Assembly: GCA_028386065.3 (NCBI GenBank)
Contig: JAKUCV010001928.1
Location: 23,119 to 87,118, forward strand
Reading direction: 5' to 3'
From: Turnera subulata
Lineage: Eukaryota; Streptophyta; Magnoliopsida; Malpighiales; Passifloraceae
DNA length: 64,000 nt
Shown in pieces: positions 49,967-62,190 of the stretch. The position numbers and the translations under genes were made by a program. Position 1 is the first letter of the stretch; every line of letters begins with the position of its first letter. The notes under the pieces are model-generated. The model had not been told where the DNA came from, made no database searches, and saw only the letters and a list, made by a program, of their open reading frames with translations.

Positions 49967-50135
49967 AACAAACAAAACGAAAGAAACTTTCACTTGGGTT
50001 GGTTTATTTTTCTCCTTTACTTCTTGAAACAAAAACATTTCAAGAGAGTACAATGTAAAACACGATAGTTTACCATTTGGAGGGGTTGAAGCCAGGGCGG
50101 AAAATGGAGAAGGTGAGCTTCATGGCCACTGTCAT

Positions 50136-50568
50136 TTCTTCTCCTCCTCCTCCTGTGAAACCAGCAAAATACTCACAAGCTGCTAAGTATGGAGTCTCTC
50201 TATTAATGGGACCCTTTAATTAATAGTATATGGGAATGTAATAGTCTGGTTGATTTTGGAAAGTGATAAACAGTTGCTGTTTGACAGTTGAAGAAGAGTT
50301 GATACTGTGTGGTTTTGTGGGGCCAGATACAGGCGCCGATCTATCTTAGTGATTGCTACTGCAATGACACGTCGTCGGTTGCGTTGGAAATATAGCCGTT
50401 ATGGATTCTGACACGTCGCGCATTTGATGTGGGTTCCGCTTTCGCAGAGTCTCCCGCAACGAGGTTTTTCTTTTCTGCGAATTGGGCTGTGGCCCGTTTA
50501 CAAATGAGCCCACGTAGTATTGTCGAAAGTGTTCAACGCTTCTATTAAAAGATAGTGTTATTAATTAT
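50136..50568. other. Upstream region of the IST1-like pseudogene
   Basis: Former promoter side of the minus-strand IST1-like gene, with a CT/GA-rich leader near 50130-50160. Nothing else recognised before the hAT-type element. Confidence 0.45.
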
Positions 50569-51160
50569 TAGACCTGGCAATTCTTGTTGTTGTGTCGGGT
50601 TCGTGTCGGGTTGAACAGGTAAACGGGTTCTAATTCCTCAACCCAACCCAATCCATTTAATAATCGTGTCGTGTCGTGTCCAACCCGTTTATTATCGTGT
50701 CGGGTTCGGGTTGATCCACGGGTTACCTATTAAGTCTAACAAGCCTAAAAATTAATTTGAAAATTTTCAATTTTGCACAAGTCGTCGTATTTTTTAGGCA
50801 AATAGGCATATAATTAGATTTACTTACATATTAAATAAAATTATAAATTGTAGAATCATAGTGTAATAATATTTTAAAGCATTTGTAAAATTATTTTTGG
50901 ATAATTTTGGTAACTTTGCCCTTAAATATTGAATAAGTCTTGTATTGAATCAGAAAAGTATTTATACCTTAAATATAATCGGGTCATAAACAGGTACCCA
51001 TCGGGTTGGAGGGTCAACCCGCTACCTGACCTGCTAATTTTCGTGTCGTGTCGTGTCGACCCATTTAACTAAACGGGTTGACAATCTCAGACCTATACCT
51101 GCTAATTTCGTGTCGGGTTCGTGTCGGGTTTTCGTGTCAATACCCGTTTTGCCAGGTCTA
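50569..51160. mobile_element. Small non-autonomous hAT-type element
   Basis: 592 bases with 12-bp terminal inverted repeats, TAGACCTGGCAA at 50569 and its complement TTGCCAGGTCTA ending at 51160. The 8-bp target duplication TTAATTAT stands at 50561-50568 and 51161-51168, the size made by hAT transposases. Both subterminal regions are full of GTGTCGGGTT and CGTGTCGTGTC repeats, in opposite orientation at the two ends, likely transposase-binding sites. No ORF. Confidence 0.88.
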
Positions 51161-51543
51161 TTAATTATTATTGATTGATTTAGCATTTAGCATTTTATAC
51201 TCGATTTTCTCAAGAATCCAATTTTTGATTTTCTTTGACTTGGTGACTTTTGTGTATAAATCTGATCTTATTTTTTACATAATGATGTATAGTGTTTTTT
51301 TTTTTTAAGGATAATGATGTATAGTTGTGATATTGTTGATTTTTCAATATATTCTTATACAAATGGTTTAGCAGCAAATACCATGAGGTGAAGATTGTCT
51401 TGCCTTCTCTTTTTTTTTTTTTTAAAAAAGAGATTTTCATGTCGAGGGAAACGATGCATAAAATCCCCCCCTATACGAAAAGTAAGCTTTTCTTTTCCTT
51501 TTTTTTGTTCTGTTAGAAAAAAAAATGGGTAGGAGATATAAGC

Positions 51544-54380
51544 TGAAACGCCCCGATCCGTATTTACCGTTATACACAGTAAACACGTGGGACCACGTAC
51601 TATTACAGTAACCACAATAGCAATAACACAACCGACAGTATTCATACATTAAAAGTTCATAATACATCACAATACTTGTCCCGGCATGGGAACATTATTA
51701 CAACAAACAACCGAATCAAGAAATAAAATGCAAGCAATGGGAGTCTTAATACAACACGGCAATGGACAACAATATAAACATGATGCAACGCAGGATGGAT
51801 CCGGGCCTAGCAGAGGGTGCGCCACAGCTTGCCTCGATCGTACCTGAGCTACGCACAAACAAACTACGCGACCAGGTCACGCAGGCGAGGGGTGAGTCCG
51901 AAGTGCTCACTGGGTAAAATCCATAAGCAATTATACATATACAGTAACCGTAAATAATCCAAGTCACATCAACAGCAAATACCTAAGGTTCATACGAACC
52001 CTAAATAACACACTCTGTGATTCTAGACTCGCTATACCAAATTTTATTATCAGAGCCCCTATCACTAGTTAAATGATGGCCGTCGCCTGGTAGTCAAGCT
52101 AGCTAGCCCGTGGACCCCGCCCTGGTACCTCCACGTAAAATTGGCACAGATAGGGAGCAGACCCCAAGCACACTCTCCCCCAGCGCCTAAAATAAAATTG
52201 GTACAGACAGGGAGCAGACCCCGAGCACACTCTCCCCCAGCACCATAAAAATAAGACTACCATCTGGCTATTCCAACATTTAACTGTGACTTACTGGATG
52301 TCTAAGTGTGACCAGTTTTATTATTCCTAGTTACTTAATTCCTATTATCCTCAATTATCTCATTATCCCGAGCAGGCTCACAGCCTCTCCGCTCGTCTGG
52401 ATAATACAACTCTTTTGACTCGGTACCCTCGGTACTCTACTCCCACAATTCACAGTCAACAACAACAATAGTAATAATCTACTAGTACCAACATTTCTAA
52501 CATATTCAATAACATCAACAGTAGCATCAATTTAGCAACATCAATGGCAACAAATATCATTTAAATTCAATTCACGACAACCATTCACAGCCACAAGAAT
52601 TATTCATGCATATAACACACACACAGCAACTTGGTATTATGGCAGTATATAAATAATAACTTATCCTCACCTTAGCCGATTTTCTACTCCTGAAAGTCCT
52701 CGAAATGTTCCGGCTCAGGCTCCTCAGGGTACTGCTCGTTATCAATTCCTATATCAAACAACAATTTATGCACATATAAGATGATATGCAAATGCTTGAC
52801 TATTACTGTAAACCGTAAAATAACTACCGCGCTATCTCGGTACTCCCCCGGGTTATTCCCATTATCATCATCATTCACCATTTAATTACATAGGCCGGAA
52901 ATACTTTACCATAATTATTTTCGGTTATTATTCTGGTTACTTTGATAATACCCTTTCCATTTTCATTTTCCTTAAGTATGTACTTTCCAAAATATTATTA
53001 TTTACCATATATTTACATATTCCAAAGTAACTATTTTCCATTTAATATCCACATTTTTTTCCAAACTATTCCAATATATCAATATAATTATTTATTTTAT
53101 TTTTATTGTTTTTCATCATTCCAGATTTTATTTTCCCTTTTTCTTTTTTTACTGGACTGGGCCCGTGAATAGTGCTGGCCAGGCCTGCACAGTACCAGGC
53201 CCAGACCTCAAGCTGAGGCCCAGGCGCAGGCCCGCGTAGAAGCCCAAGCCATGCAGCCCAAGACCCGAGCCCAGACCATCTAAGCAAGCCCACAACCCAA
53301 CGGACCCAATCAACCTAGCCGGGCCAACCCACGACCCGCGACCCACATCGGGGTCGTCTTCCCCCACCCGGGTTGCTCACCTTGAGCAGGAGGCGGTGGC
53401 GCGGTGGCGGTCGTGACACGGCGAGGCAGAAGCGCGGGGCGACACGGCTTGGTCTGCAGGTGACTTCCGGTGGCAGCACGCAGCAGATCGGCGACGGGCA
53501 GGGCGGAGGAAGAGGGCGGCGATGACGAAACTGCAGGCGGCGAAAGGAGGTGCAACGCGGCTTGGGAGTTCGTCTCGGCGGCGGTGTCGCGTGGAGGAGA
53601 AGTCGCGGCGGTGGTGTGACGCGACGAAGGGGAGGATGGCGACGTTGGCAGTGGGGCTGTGGTTCTCGGTGGTGACGGCGTCGGGAAGAAAAAGAAGGTG
53701 GTGGCGGCGGTGAGGTGGCGGCAGCCCCTCCCTCTTTTCCCTTTTCTTTTTCTTTTTTTTTCTTCTTTTCTTTCCCGATTTCTTTCTTTCTGTTCTCTTT
53801 TTCTTTTTTTTTTTTTGTTATTGATATTGTGTTTCTGGTTTTGGTTGGTGAAAGGAGTTGCAGGAGGAGTACTGGGTTGTGTATTTTGTTTACAGTTGAG
53901 GTTGGCAGGAGAAGAATGAGGCTGAGTTTTCTTTTTGCAGGTGAAGATGATACTGGGGATAGGTTTTTTGCAGTTGAGGATGGGTACGAGAGGAAGGAAA
54001 ATAAATCATGCAGGGTACTGGCACATCACGAGCATCACAGGGGAAGCAAGAGTTCACGTGTGTACAGGAGCAAGGCGGTTGCATTATGCAGTCGTGTCCC
54101 GTCCGGACCAGAAAATATCAATAATACCCCCTTGACTTATTTCTGGTCCGTTAATTCGAGGTTAAACCTGACTTTTCTGAAGATTCCTGGACCTGAAAAA
54201 TTCCAACTTTGGTCCGTAAAATCCGCAGAAAAATCCTGAGCGTGGGACAGAGCTCGGTTTCGGAATCCGATGCATAATTTACCCTGAAATAATTATCCAA
54301 GATTATTTTACATGGTAAATTACTGTACAAAGCGTTTTTACAGTCCCGGTAAAATGTAAATTTTTACCCGGACTGTTGCA
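51544..54380 (+). mobile_element. Complete solo LTR, 2837 bp, with 5-bp target duplication
   Basis: Starts TGAAACGCCCCGATCCG and ends ACCCGGACTGTTGCA, with TAAGC duplicated at 51539-51543 and 54381-54385. It is the reference copy for the other pieces at 1-1127, 1128-2707, 3207-5400 and 62191-64000. Internal landmarks are a CTCACCTTAGCCGATTTTCT block near 52670, a TGGACTGGGC block near 53153, a GC-rich segment (53380-53720), a C/T tract (53720-53820) and a conserved 3' end. There is no second LTR or internal region, so it formed by recombination between two LTRs. The superfamily cannot be assigned without the coding part. Confidence 0.88.
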
Positions 54381-54831
54381 TAAGCTTTGCTATTGAATAA
54401 TGCTATATGTGTTTAATTTGAACAGAGTTCTTATCCTTACGAATTTAGTAAAATTTATCACTAAATTAATGGTTTTTCCTAAAAAACCCAACAATTGCTA
54501 TGTATATTAGAATTGCATATCTAATTCTTTTTAGGTTTGAAGTTCAAAGGCAAGAAAGGTTGGTAAAGGTTTGATTGGACATACACATGATCGAGACAAG
54601 ATCAACTTGGAGACAAGTTGTTTTCAATTTGAGGGGATTGATGCAAGACCCAAATTATTAGGATTTTAATATTTTAATAATTTTGTAAGAGGAAACACTT
54701 ATGGTAACATCTTAATACACCACTCAATTCTTATACAAGATAAGTTTGAGTCACATAAATTTATTTATTCACATTTGCCACAAATTATTTTATTATTTTT
54801 TTCCCCGAGAAATGACCACAACTCTAATATC

Positions 54832-56466
54832 CAAGGTTATCAAAACCGGACCGGACCGGCCGGTTAACCGGGTTCAACCGGCGTTCCAGCAAAGCTCCGG
54901 TCCGATTTATTGGAAAAAACCCCCTTGACACATAACCGTTTTGAACCGGCCGGTTTTGATGGTTTTTGGGTAACCGGCCGAACCGTCCACGGTTATACCG
55001 GTCGTCAACCGGTTGAATCAATTAATTTTTTTTCCCACTAAGAAGCTTAACACGGCATCGTTCTCATTAAAAAAATAATATTCTAAATAAGTAAATAATT
55101 ACCAGTAAGTGAAATGAAATCCCTAGAATTGAAACTTCTCTTCTCCATCTCCACCCCATTTCATTCTCATCTTCTCTGCTCCCCAACTATCCTCTCCCAC
55201 AGTCTACACCTGCCACCATCGTCACCGGCCACCAGCGTCTGCACTTGCCACCATTGTCGCCGGCCAATAGCTTCCAGGTACAAGTCTTTGCTCTTTAGTT
55301 TCGTGCATCAAACCTTTTTACTTTTAGTTACTAATCTTGTCAAACATATTAGAACTACTACTATTACTTAGTGCCGTTAAAAATTTTCTGGTCGTCAACA
55401 CTTAATTCAAAAAAGACCAATTTGTTTATTGCCAAAAGCCTAGAATTAGTTGTGCCCGTGCGAGTCGAGGATAAGCATACAACACAACACTGATGCTTAA
55501 AGGTCATCCACTGAAATATTGTAATGTATTATTTGTCACTCTTATATGCGAATATATGTATGACAAATTGACTAGGCATCCTTAGATTATAGTTCTGGAC
55601 TCCAAGTTCTTGCATGACATGGTTGACGTGATTTGTTTTTAAAAAATGAATAAATGATTATGCACTATAACATTCCTGCATTACTTGATTTGCTATAAAA
55701 AAATAATATGCAGTGCATTACTTGAATTCACAGTTGTTTTTCAGTGCTACTTATATTGATAGTGTTTTGGTGGGTTATATCATCAGATCAACATTTGTAG
55801 AGTAGGTGTTTGATAAAATGTTTCAAAGGAGATGAGTAGACTTTTGACTTGCGAAGAGGAGGAGAAGAAGGAGATGCTTAACTAACTTATAATTGATCTG
55901 TTATTTCCTTTATTTAGTATTTCATTCCTTTACTTATTTGTTATATTTTTTTCTAATTTAGAAAATGAGGCAGATGAGTTTGCCTTTCCATCAAGTGCTT
56001 CTGCTAATCTAAATGTCAAATCTTTTTTAATGGGAAGTTCAAGCAATTTTGTTAGAGATTACAGTGGCAGTGGAATAATGCTCCATGAAGTAGTGATGAT
56101 GATGAATGAAACTGGGAAGATGTAATTGTTGTTCTAGATTTTATTTTCTATCACTTGTGGATGTTATAGACTCTGTCCAGAGATCTAAATTGTTATTTTA
56201 TCAATTATAGACCTAGAATGTGTGACTTGAATGTATTGTTATTTTATCAATTATGGACCTATAATGTGTGACCTGGATGTATTATGTTATTTATTGTCTT
56301 AATGGATGATTGCCAAAACTTCAATTTGGTATTCTTATTTTTTTAATGTTATTTCTCAGCCCTTAAATATAAAAATCAGAAAAACGGTTGAACCCCGGTT
56401 GAGCCCCGGTTATATTGATCGATTACCTTCGCCGGTTCGATGGCCGGTCCGGTTTTCAAAACCTTG
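54832..56466. mobile_element. hAT deletion derivative, 1.6 kb
   Basis: Terminal inverted repeats start CAAGGTTATCAAAACCGG at 54832, with the complement ending at 56466. The 8-bp duplication CTAATATC stands at 54824-54831 and 56467-56474. Subterminal CCGGTT and AACCGG repeats crowd both ends. A short open stretch near 55962-56124 (ADEFAFPSSASANLNV) resembles the variable C-terminal region seen in plant hAT transposase ORFs, but the catalytic domain and dimerisation domain are absent. Confidence 0.85.
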
Positions 56467-56474
56467 CTAATATC

Positions 56475-56787
56475 ATCTCCTGAACCAAATTAAATTTTGA
56501 CTTAGGAGGATTTTCATTTCTCATCTCATTTTTTACAAATAAAAACATTTGGCTCGTTCACAAATAGAATAAGCACCTTTACTTTAATCAAGTTTTTATT
56601 AGAGGACATACCTTTCACCAGGCTAGCTCTTATTCTTCTCCTCCATACGTGCAACCTCATTTTTTTTTTTTTCCTTTGTACCTTTTAGTTTCTCTTCCAC
56701 CATTAGCTTTGTAAAAGCATAAATCAACAAACAAAATTTTCTGTAAGAACAACATTCATAAGAGAAAACTGAAGAGTAAAGACAATA
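56475..56787. other. AT-rich spacer between two transposons
   Basis: Host or older repeat sequence between the hAT derivative and the CACTA element. No gene recognised. Confidence 0.5.
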
Positions 56788-57796
56788 CACTACAAATTTC
56801 TTAGACTTTTCTTAAAGGGCAGATCTGTAAGACTCCTATATGTAAGGAAAAGGCTTCTCTTACAAATACCTTACGGTTTCCTTACTGGTACGGTTCGTAA
56901 GTAAAACGGTGAAAAGAAAATCACTTCCCGTAAGGATGCGGTAAGGTAACCCGTAAGCGAAGTTTAGTTACTGAATTCTTACAAAAGTTGTCCGTAAGGA
57001 ACCCGTAAGCAAACATTTTCTAGGGCCCAACTGGGGGACAGCTGAAATTTGCCGTTCCTTACGGAATCCAGCCGTAAGGAAATTGTAAGGAAAATCAACT
57101 GTGAGTCCCCTCTACCATCCTTAAGCCGTAGGAAATAGTTAAGAAACCATAAGAAATCCGTAAGGAAATGATGGCACTAAAGAAATTAAATGAAATCCAA
57201 ATCGCACTAAACGAGCGTAAATGAAAATCGAATTGACGGTAAACGAGAGTAACCTAAATAAACAAACAACTTATAAATGAAACTTAAATATGGCATTTAT
57301 GTAATTGCCTAGAATGTAACTGCCATTATTCTGTTTTCCCTAATTTAATTTATATTTAATAAAAAGGTTGCAGAAACTAAGAGCTAAATTGACAAACACA
57401 TAAATTGAATCGGCAAACACATATACTAAATAGTAAATTGTCAAACACAATAGTTTAAATGCTTCAATAGATTACAAACATGAAAATGTAACAATTCAAA
57501 GACAATACTATTTTCATCCAAAGTTGAAATACAAGCACATATATGTCTAAGCAAGATGGGTATTCAACGCAGTTAGGGCAATCTTCAGCCCAACAATTGC
57601 AGCTTCAAAACAAATACGGACTAACTCAATGGCTTCGAGACATCTTTAGAAGCGTGATCACTGCATCTGCCAAATATTAGAATGCCATGACAGCTAATCA
57701 TTAGATTTGTTCGCTGAGATTGGCTAGATCAAAAGCAGAGTTCTGAGCTTAAAGCCTTATTGAGTTGTGAGTTTTGTCTATAGAAAAAAGTATACC

Positions 57797-58895
57797 TTAA
57801 GATGCACTACTTCACCATCCTCAATCACCAAGACCTTTTTGGTGTGCTAAACAATGGCATTGGCATCACTTGACAAAAACAATTCCCTGGGATGCTCTTT
57901 CTTCGATACAAATTTAGCATCATTGAAAGCCAATCCATCTTTACCATCTGTTTAAATGGAAAAAGGAGAGCTTGTGAGTAACCTAATGTTGGATTGATTT
58001 GTTATAAGAATAGATAAGAAAACCACAAACCAACTTATGCTTTCAGTAATCATTAAAATTTTCACTAGCTCTCTCTAGCCGTTTTGTTAATTCCTTTTCC
58101 CCCTCCAATATAAATGTAAAAATCACAATATCACTTGGTAAAAATGGCTAAGTTACAAATTTGAAAAAGAAATGTGACTGAAAAGACAAAGATAGAACCC
58201 TTATATGCAAAGGTCATAGTCTACGATACCAGGACGGACAAGAATTGAAGAAACTTGGTGGCTGTTTCACAGACTCAACACCTAATTAAAAAAAACTAAA
58301 TCATTGGATGACAAACCAATGTCATGCAGACAGCTTTACCAAAACATTTGAGATTGAGTAGGTAGAAAAGAATTCAATAGAACAGAACAAGGGAGGTAAG
58401 TTAAAAGAAAGAGAAAAGCAAAACAACTGAAAGTATCAAATAATATATCCAATAGAGAAGATTACCTATAACAGAACATAGAGTATAAACCCCAATTCAC
58501 ACCACCCCCAACCCAAAAATGGGGAAAAAGACAGACAGAGGTAAAATAATTAAAAATATGAATTATTTTTTAAACAGAAGAACGCAGCTGAAAATTCCAT
58601 CAATGAAGAACCAGCACATAAGAGAGAAATAGTAGCCCAGACTCAAAATCTAATGCTTTTGGAATGTCATATACAAAAAATTAGTAGCCAAGACTGACAA
58701 ATAATGCTAAACGAGAAGGAGAATCTTATGCTTTTAGAAGGTCATATTCATTTACATTGCACCTTAACACCCAAGAGTAATGGACTCCCACGTTTGTATG
58801 CAATCAGCTCATTTGGATAATGCCGGGTTTTAAAGATGAGGGCATAGGCTCCTTCAAGATGCCTCATAACTTCTGATACAACTTGACAAAAATAC
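57797..58895 (-). pseudogene. Captured fragment of glutamine-fructose-6-phosphate transaminase (GFAT)
   Basis: Near 58895-58762 the minus strand reads EVMRHLEGAYALIFKTRHYP and NELIAYKRGSPLLLGVK, which is the GFAT glutaminase-domain region. Near 57948-57797 it reads AFNDAKFVSKKEHPRELFLS and VLVIEDGEVVHLK, the following part of the same protein, with a TAG in place of Glu between AIV and HTKK. The two pieces are in native order and separated by intron-like sequence. GFAT makes glucosamine-6-phosphate for the hexosamine pathway; this copy cannot. Confidence 0.75.
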
Positions 58896-59359
58896 AACAG
58901 TTTGGGAACCTGCAACACAGAAGGGACATTGTAAAGTATTTCCACATTAATGACTACTTTGTTTTTCCACCTGTTGGATTAAACATAAAGTACTCTTTTA
59001 TGCTGAAGAAGAGTAAGCCTTTAAATTGCTTTCAAACATAGTCTGTCAATTGAATTTTGTACGTAAAAGCCAAATAGTTATTCCCGTTATGAATTCAACC
59101 TTGCATTCCAGGAATGTCCACCCCCAGGGACAATTCAGCAAAAACAAAGAAAGCACCACATATACCAAGCCTTCTATACTATATCCAAAAATGAGATGCA
59201 ACGTCATCGAGCAATAACAATTTTCCTTACTAATGATGAAGCAATCCTATGAAGCCATCCAATCATGGGATAGCTACAAACCATAAAAGAAAAGAAATGC
59301 ATAATCTGTATGTAAAGCAAAAGTGGAGAAAAGAATTAAAAAAAAAAAAAAACTAATCC

Positions 59360-60365
59360 TTACTCTTCGAAACGATGGAAATCTTCCTCCGAAACTGCTC
59401 TGGCCATTCCACATTCTTCAATACCTATGAGATGAAAGAAAAGATGTGAAATTGGGGGAACAAAAACTTGTTCTAACTATAACTAGAGCTTCAAACCATC
59501 AGTGAAACAGATAAAGGACAAACCTTGCACTTCCACAAAGAAAATTAAAGAAAACAACACAAATTCGGAAAATAAACCCAAGTTAATTACAGGATGAAAG
59601 TCAAAACATTAGTTTTACACAGACACAAAACAGAACAGAGGTAGCAGAGTCCAATTCCATTTGAAAAAGAAAATCACTAGCACTCTTCCTACCAGAACTT
59701 CCGTCATCTTACCACCACCAAAGTGATCATATATAAGCAAATAAGTAGCATCAATAGCTTCCCATCGATAATGTATAGATCAATAATGTTCTTCTCGGCT
59801 CGGAAGATGTCAGCCTACAATTAGAACAGAATGTACTTATCAGAGCACGATCGTTGATTTTGAACACAACAAAAAGGAGCTGAGCAACAAACTCGAACTC
59901 AAAATTTAGCTGAGTCAAGCGAATTTGACTACAAAATATCTTCTCACTTGAAGCTCAGCTGAGTAACTGTTCACTGACACGCATTCCAGGCTTATCGAAG
60001 CAAAACACAAACATTTTTCAAAAACAAAATCCCCAAAGTAATTAACCTCTAAACTATGGATATTTACGATATCCATCGATGTAGAAGACGAAGACGACGG
60101 CCTCATCTTCCTCTTTCCCTTGCGAGATTTTTCTTCCCTTTCCGGTGGTTTCTCGTCGGATACAGATCTAAGAGGAGAATAGCGGCAGGTACTCCACTGG
60201 AATAAGCGCTGCAACTCTTGAGGATCCTAAAGGAGTAGAGGGACACGATCTGGGAGCAGAGGTCGTCGAGTTTGGTGCGGAGGAGGGAGGATTCGATGGC
60301 GGAGGGGAAGAAGAAGACGCGGCGGCGGTTTTCCCATTGGTGGCGGGGGCTAGAGAGGAAGACAA
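59360..60365 (-). pseudogene. Further captured gene fragments of uncertain origin
   Basis: On the minus strand near 59425-59360, VLKNVEWPEQF followed in another frame by EEDFHRFEE resembles the start of the conserved region of a plant methyltransferase-like family (moderate memory match). Near 59800-59700, EAIDATYLLIYDHFGGGKM is open but I cannot name it. Near 60345-60180, SAIESSLLRTKLDDLCSQIV continues with RILKSCSAYSSGVPAA, also unidentified. The frames are broken and the pieces look like exons separated by introns. Confidence 0.45.
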
Positions 60366-60743
60366 ATGTGAGGGGTTAGGAGGAAGAGAAATTGGGGAAG
60401 GAAGAGCAGGAAGAGAAATTCGGGAACGGGTGTGGGAAAAAAATATTAATTATTAGGCCAAAGAAGAACGACACCGTTCCAAAGCGGGCAATCCCAAAAA
60501 AAAACAATTTCTTACCGTTTACTTACGGAAGACACGGTGGACCCTCAACACTCCTTACGGAAAGCATCCGTAAGGAAACCGTAAGCTACATATAATTACG
60601 GACTAGCCGTAAGAGAACCGTAAGTACATGTGGGGACATCACCACAAGGCAAGTGCAAGCAATGCGTAAGGATTTTATCCAAATTCCTTACGGAAGCTGG
60701 CCGTAAGGAAATGCCGTAAGAAACGGCTTGGAAATTGTTAGTG

Positions 60744-62190
60744 ATAAAACATTCCTTTAGATGCTAGGCACTGTCTTAAAGGAATATTTTGCCTTTTTGC
60801 CAGGATTCAACAGGTTCCTCTGCGGGTAATGGCAGGACCTCAGAAACTACCAAGAATATTATGAAGATAGAATCCAGCACTATGTAAAGGAAAAACTAGT
60901 GAGGAGAGAAAGAAAGCTTAACACTTGTGATTTTTTGTGTATATTGAGAATGAGCCAAAGAACTCAATTTATAGGCCCGGGAAAACAACTTCCAGCTCAA
61001 TGCATTCAATCTATGATTTAAAATGCAAATCAAATACATTAAAAGCATTTGTAACTCCCAGTATAATTAGCATATTTCAAAAAATAGTTGTGCCAATAAA
61101 ATGAATCTGCCTATTGACACCCAACGGTCCATTCAAACATGTATAAGAATTAAAGTGCTAATTCATTGCACTGATTTAAGAATACAATGAATGAAAATAA
61201 AACATTAGGCGTTAGGCAATAATTGGGCAGCAAGGCAATAATTGGGCAGCAAAACAAGTTTTTAATACAACTCAGCTTTGAACATGGTGGAGAATAAACT
61301 GTTATTAGACAAACCAATTTCTTTAGAAATATTAAAATAGTCAACATTAAGCACTTGGGAGCGATGATTTTGGCTTTGTGGATCGAAAGGAATTGGTTAT
61401 GTTTAGGTGTGCAATTGGTGATAGCGGCAGAGGACTCGTTGCAGTTTGGAAAACCCTAGCAAAGAAAACAGAGGCATCTTTTTCTTTTGAATGGCATTCT
61501 TTAGAAAGCAAAATTCATCCTGAAGATATCAATTAAATTATCTTCACTAGGTTTGTTAGTAAAGAGAAAAATGCTGGAAATTGAAAACAATTGACAACTC
61601 TGAATCAAAAAAGAAAAGGTTTTATCTTTACAATCATGTTACAATGAATGAAGGCGACAAGGTGGCACACATTACTTGTAGGAAACATAGTTGCTACATG
61701 TTAGAGTAATAAGCCCAAAACATAGTGGAGCTATAATGACCAAACAGTTACATGTTCGAATTCCCTCTTTGTTGAGATGGTCTAACTTTACCAGGATAAG
61801 ATAGTCTTAGCGTAAAGAGAGAGATGAGAGAGATGGGATTAAGCCAGACTGGACTAACTTTACCAGGATAAAACTGTAGATACTCATGAAGTTATCAAGA
61901 ACTGAGAGAACCAACCTTCCTTAAAACATAAACATACAGGATTGCTATGATACCCAGGCTATTGTTTTGGGTACCAAACCCTTACTAAGGTGGTCCAATA
62001 ATATCACAACAATTAGATCTAGAGGAATTTTTAAAAAATTTATTTTTAAATTAGTTCAATTAAATTAATAAATTATAAAAAGTATCCTATTTTGTTTCTT
62101 TCTTTGCAATCCTATATCAGATGAAAAAAACCTAAACCATCCACAATTCATAACACAAAATTAAACGGGAACTAGTACCTTGGTTTCTAA
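60744..62190. other. Spacer between the CACTA element and LTR copy D
   Basis: AT-rich with no domain-bearing ORF. A small direct repeat GGCAATAATTGGGCAGCAA occurs twice near 61214-61250. No RNA gene supported. Confidence 0.5.

Larger units (their letters stand above)
47051..50135 (-). pseudogene. IST1-like (ESCRT-III regulator) gene disrupted by a TRIM element and a frameshift
   Basis: Exon 1 is 50135-50074 (MTVAMKLTFSIFRPGFN). Exon 2 starts 49913 and would read SKCKTAAKMAVARIKLL and REAVVRQMRRDIVSLL, but it is split after AGGATCAAGTT by the element at 48806-49874. Exon 3 (about 48340-48230) reads VEHVIREQNVLAANEFIELS, then shifts frame before VARITIIAKQR. Exon 4 is 48135-47967 (ECPADLKEGIASLIFASPRC), exon 5 near 47775-47643 (VKLKVMKEIAKEYQIEWD), exon 6 near 47560-47475, and the last exon 47390-47051 is Ala-rich (AAAEAAACAKQAIAAAEAAA). 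IST1 proteins regulate Vps4 and ESCRT-III in multivesicular-body sorting. The two lesions make a full product very unlikely. Confidence 0.88.
56788..60743. mobile_element. CACTA (En/Spm) element carrying host gene fragments
   Basis: Starts CACTACAAATTTC at 56788 and ends GAAATTGTTAGTG at 60743, flanked by a 3-bp duplication ATA (56785-56787, 60744-60746). Both ends carry dense subterminal copies of CCGTAAGG or its complement (about 56860-57170 and 60510-60725), the usual CACTA transposase-binding arrangement. No transposase is encoded. The interior contains fragments of cellular genes on the minus strand, including glutamine-fructose-6-phosphate transaminase. This is a non-autonomous gene-capturing element of the Pack-CACTA kind. 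Confidence 0.9.

Noticed and set aside
59026..59217. 63-codon ORF inside the CACTA element
   Set aside because: On the strand opposite the captured fragments, without homology that I can recognise.
61745..61775. Second B-box-like GTTCGAATTCC
   Set aside because: The upstream sequence does not fold as a tRNA and no tail or target duplication was seen.
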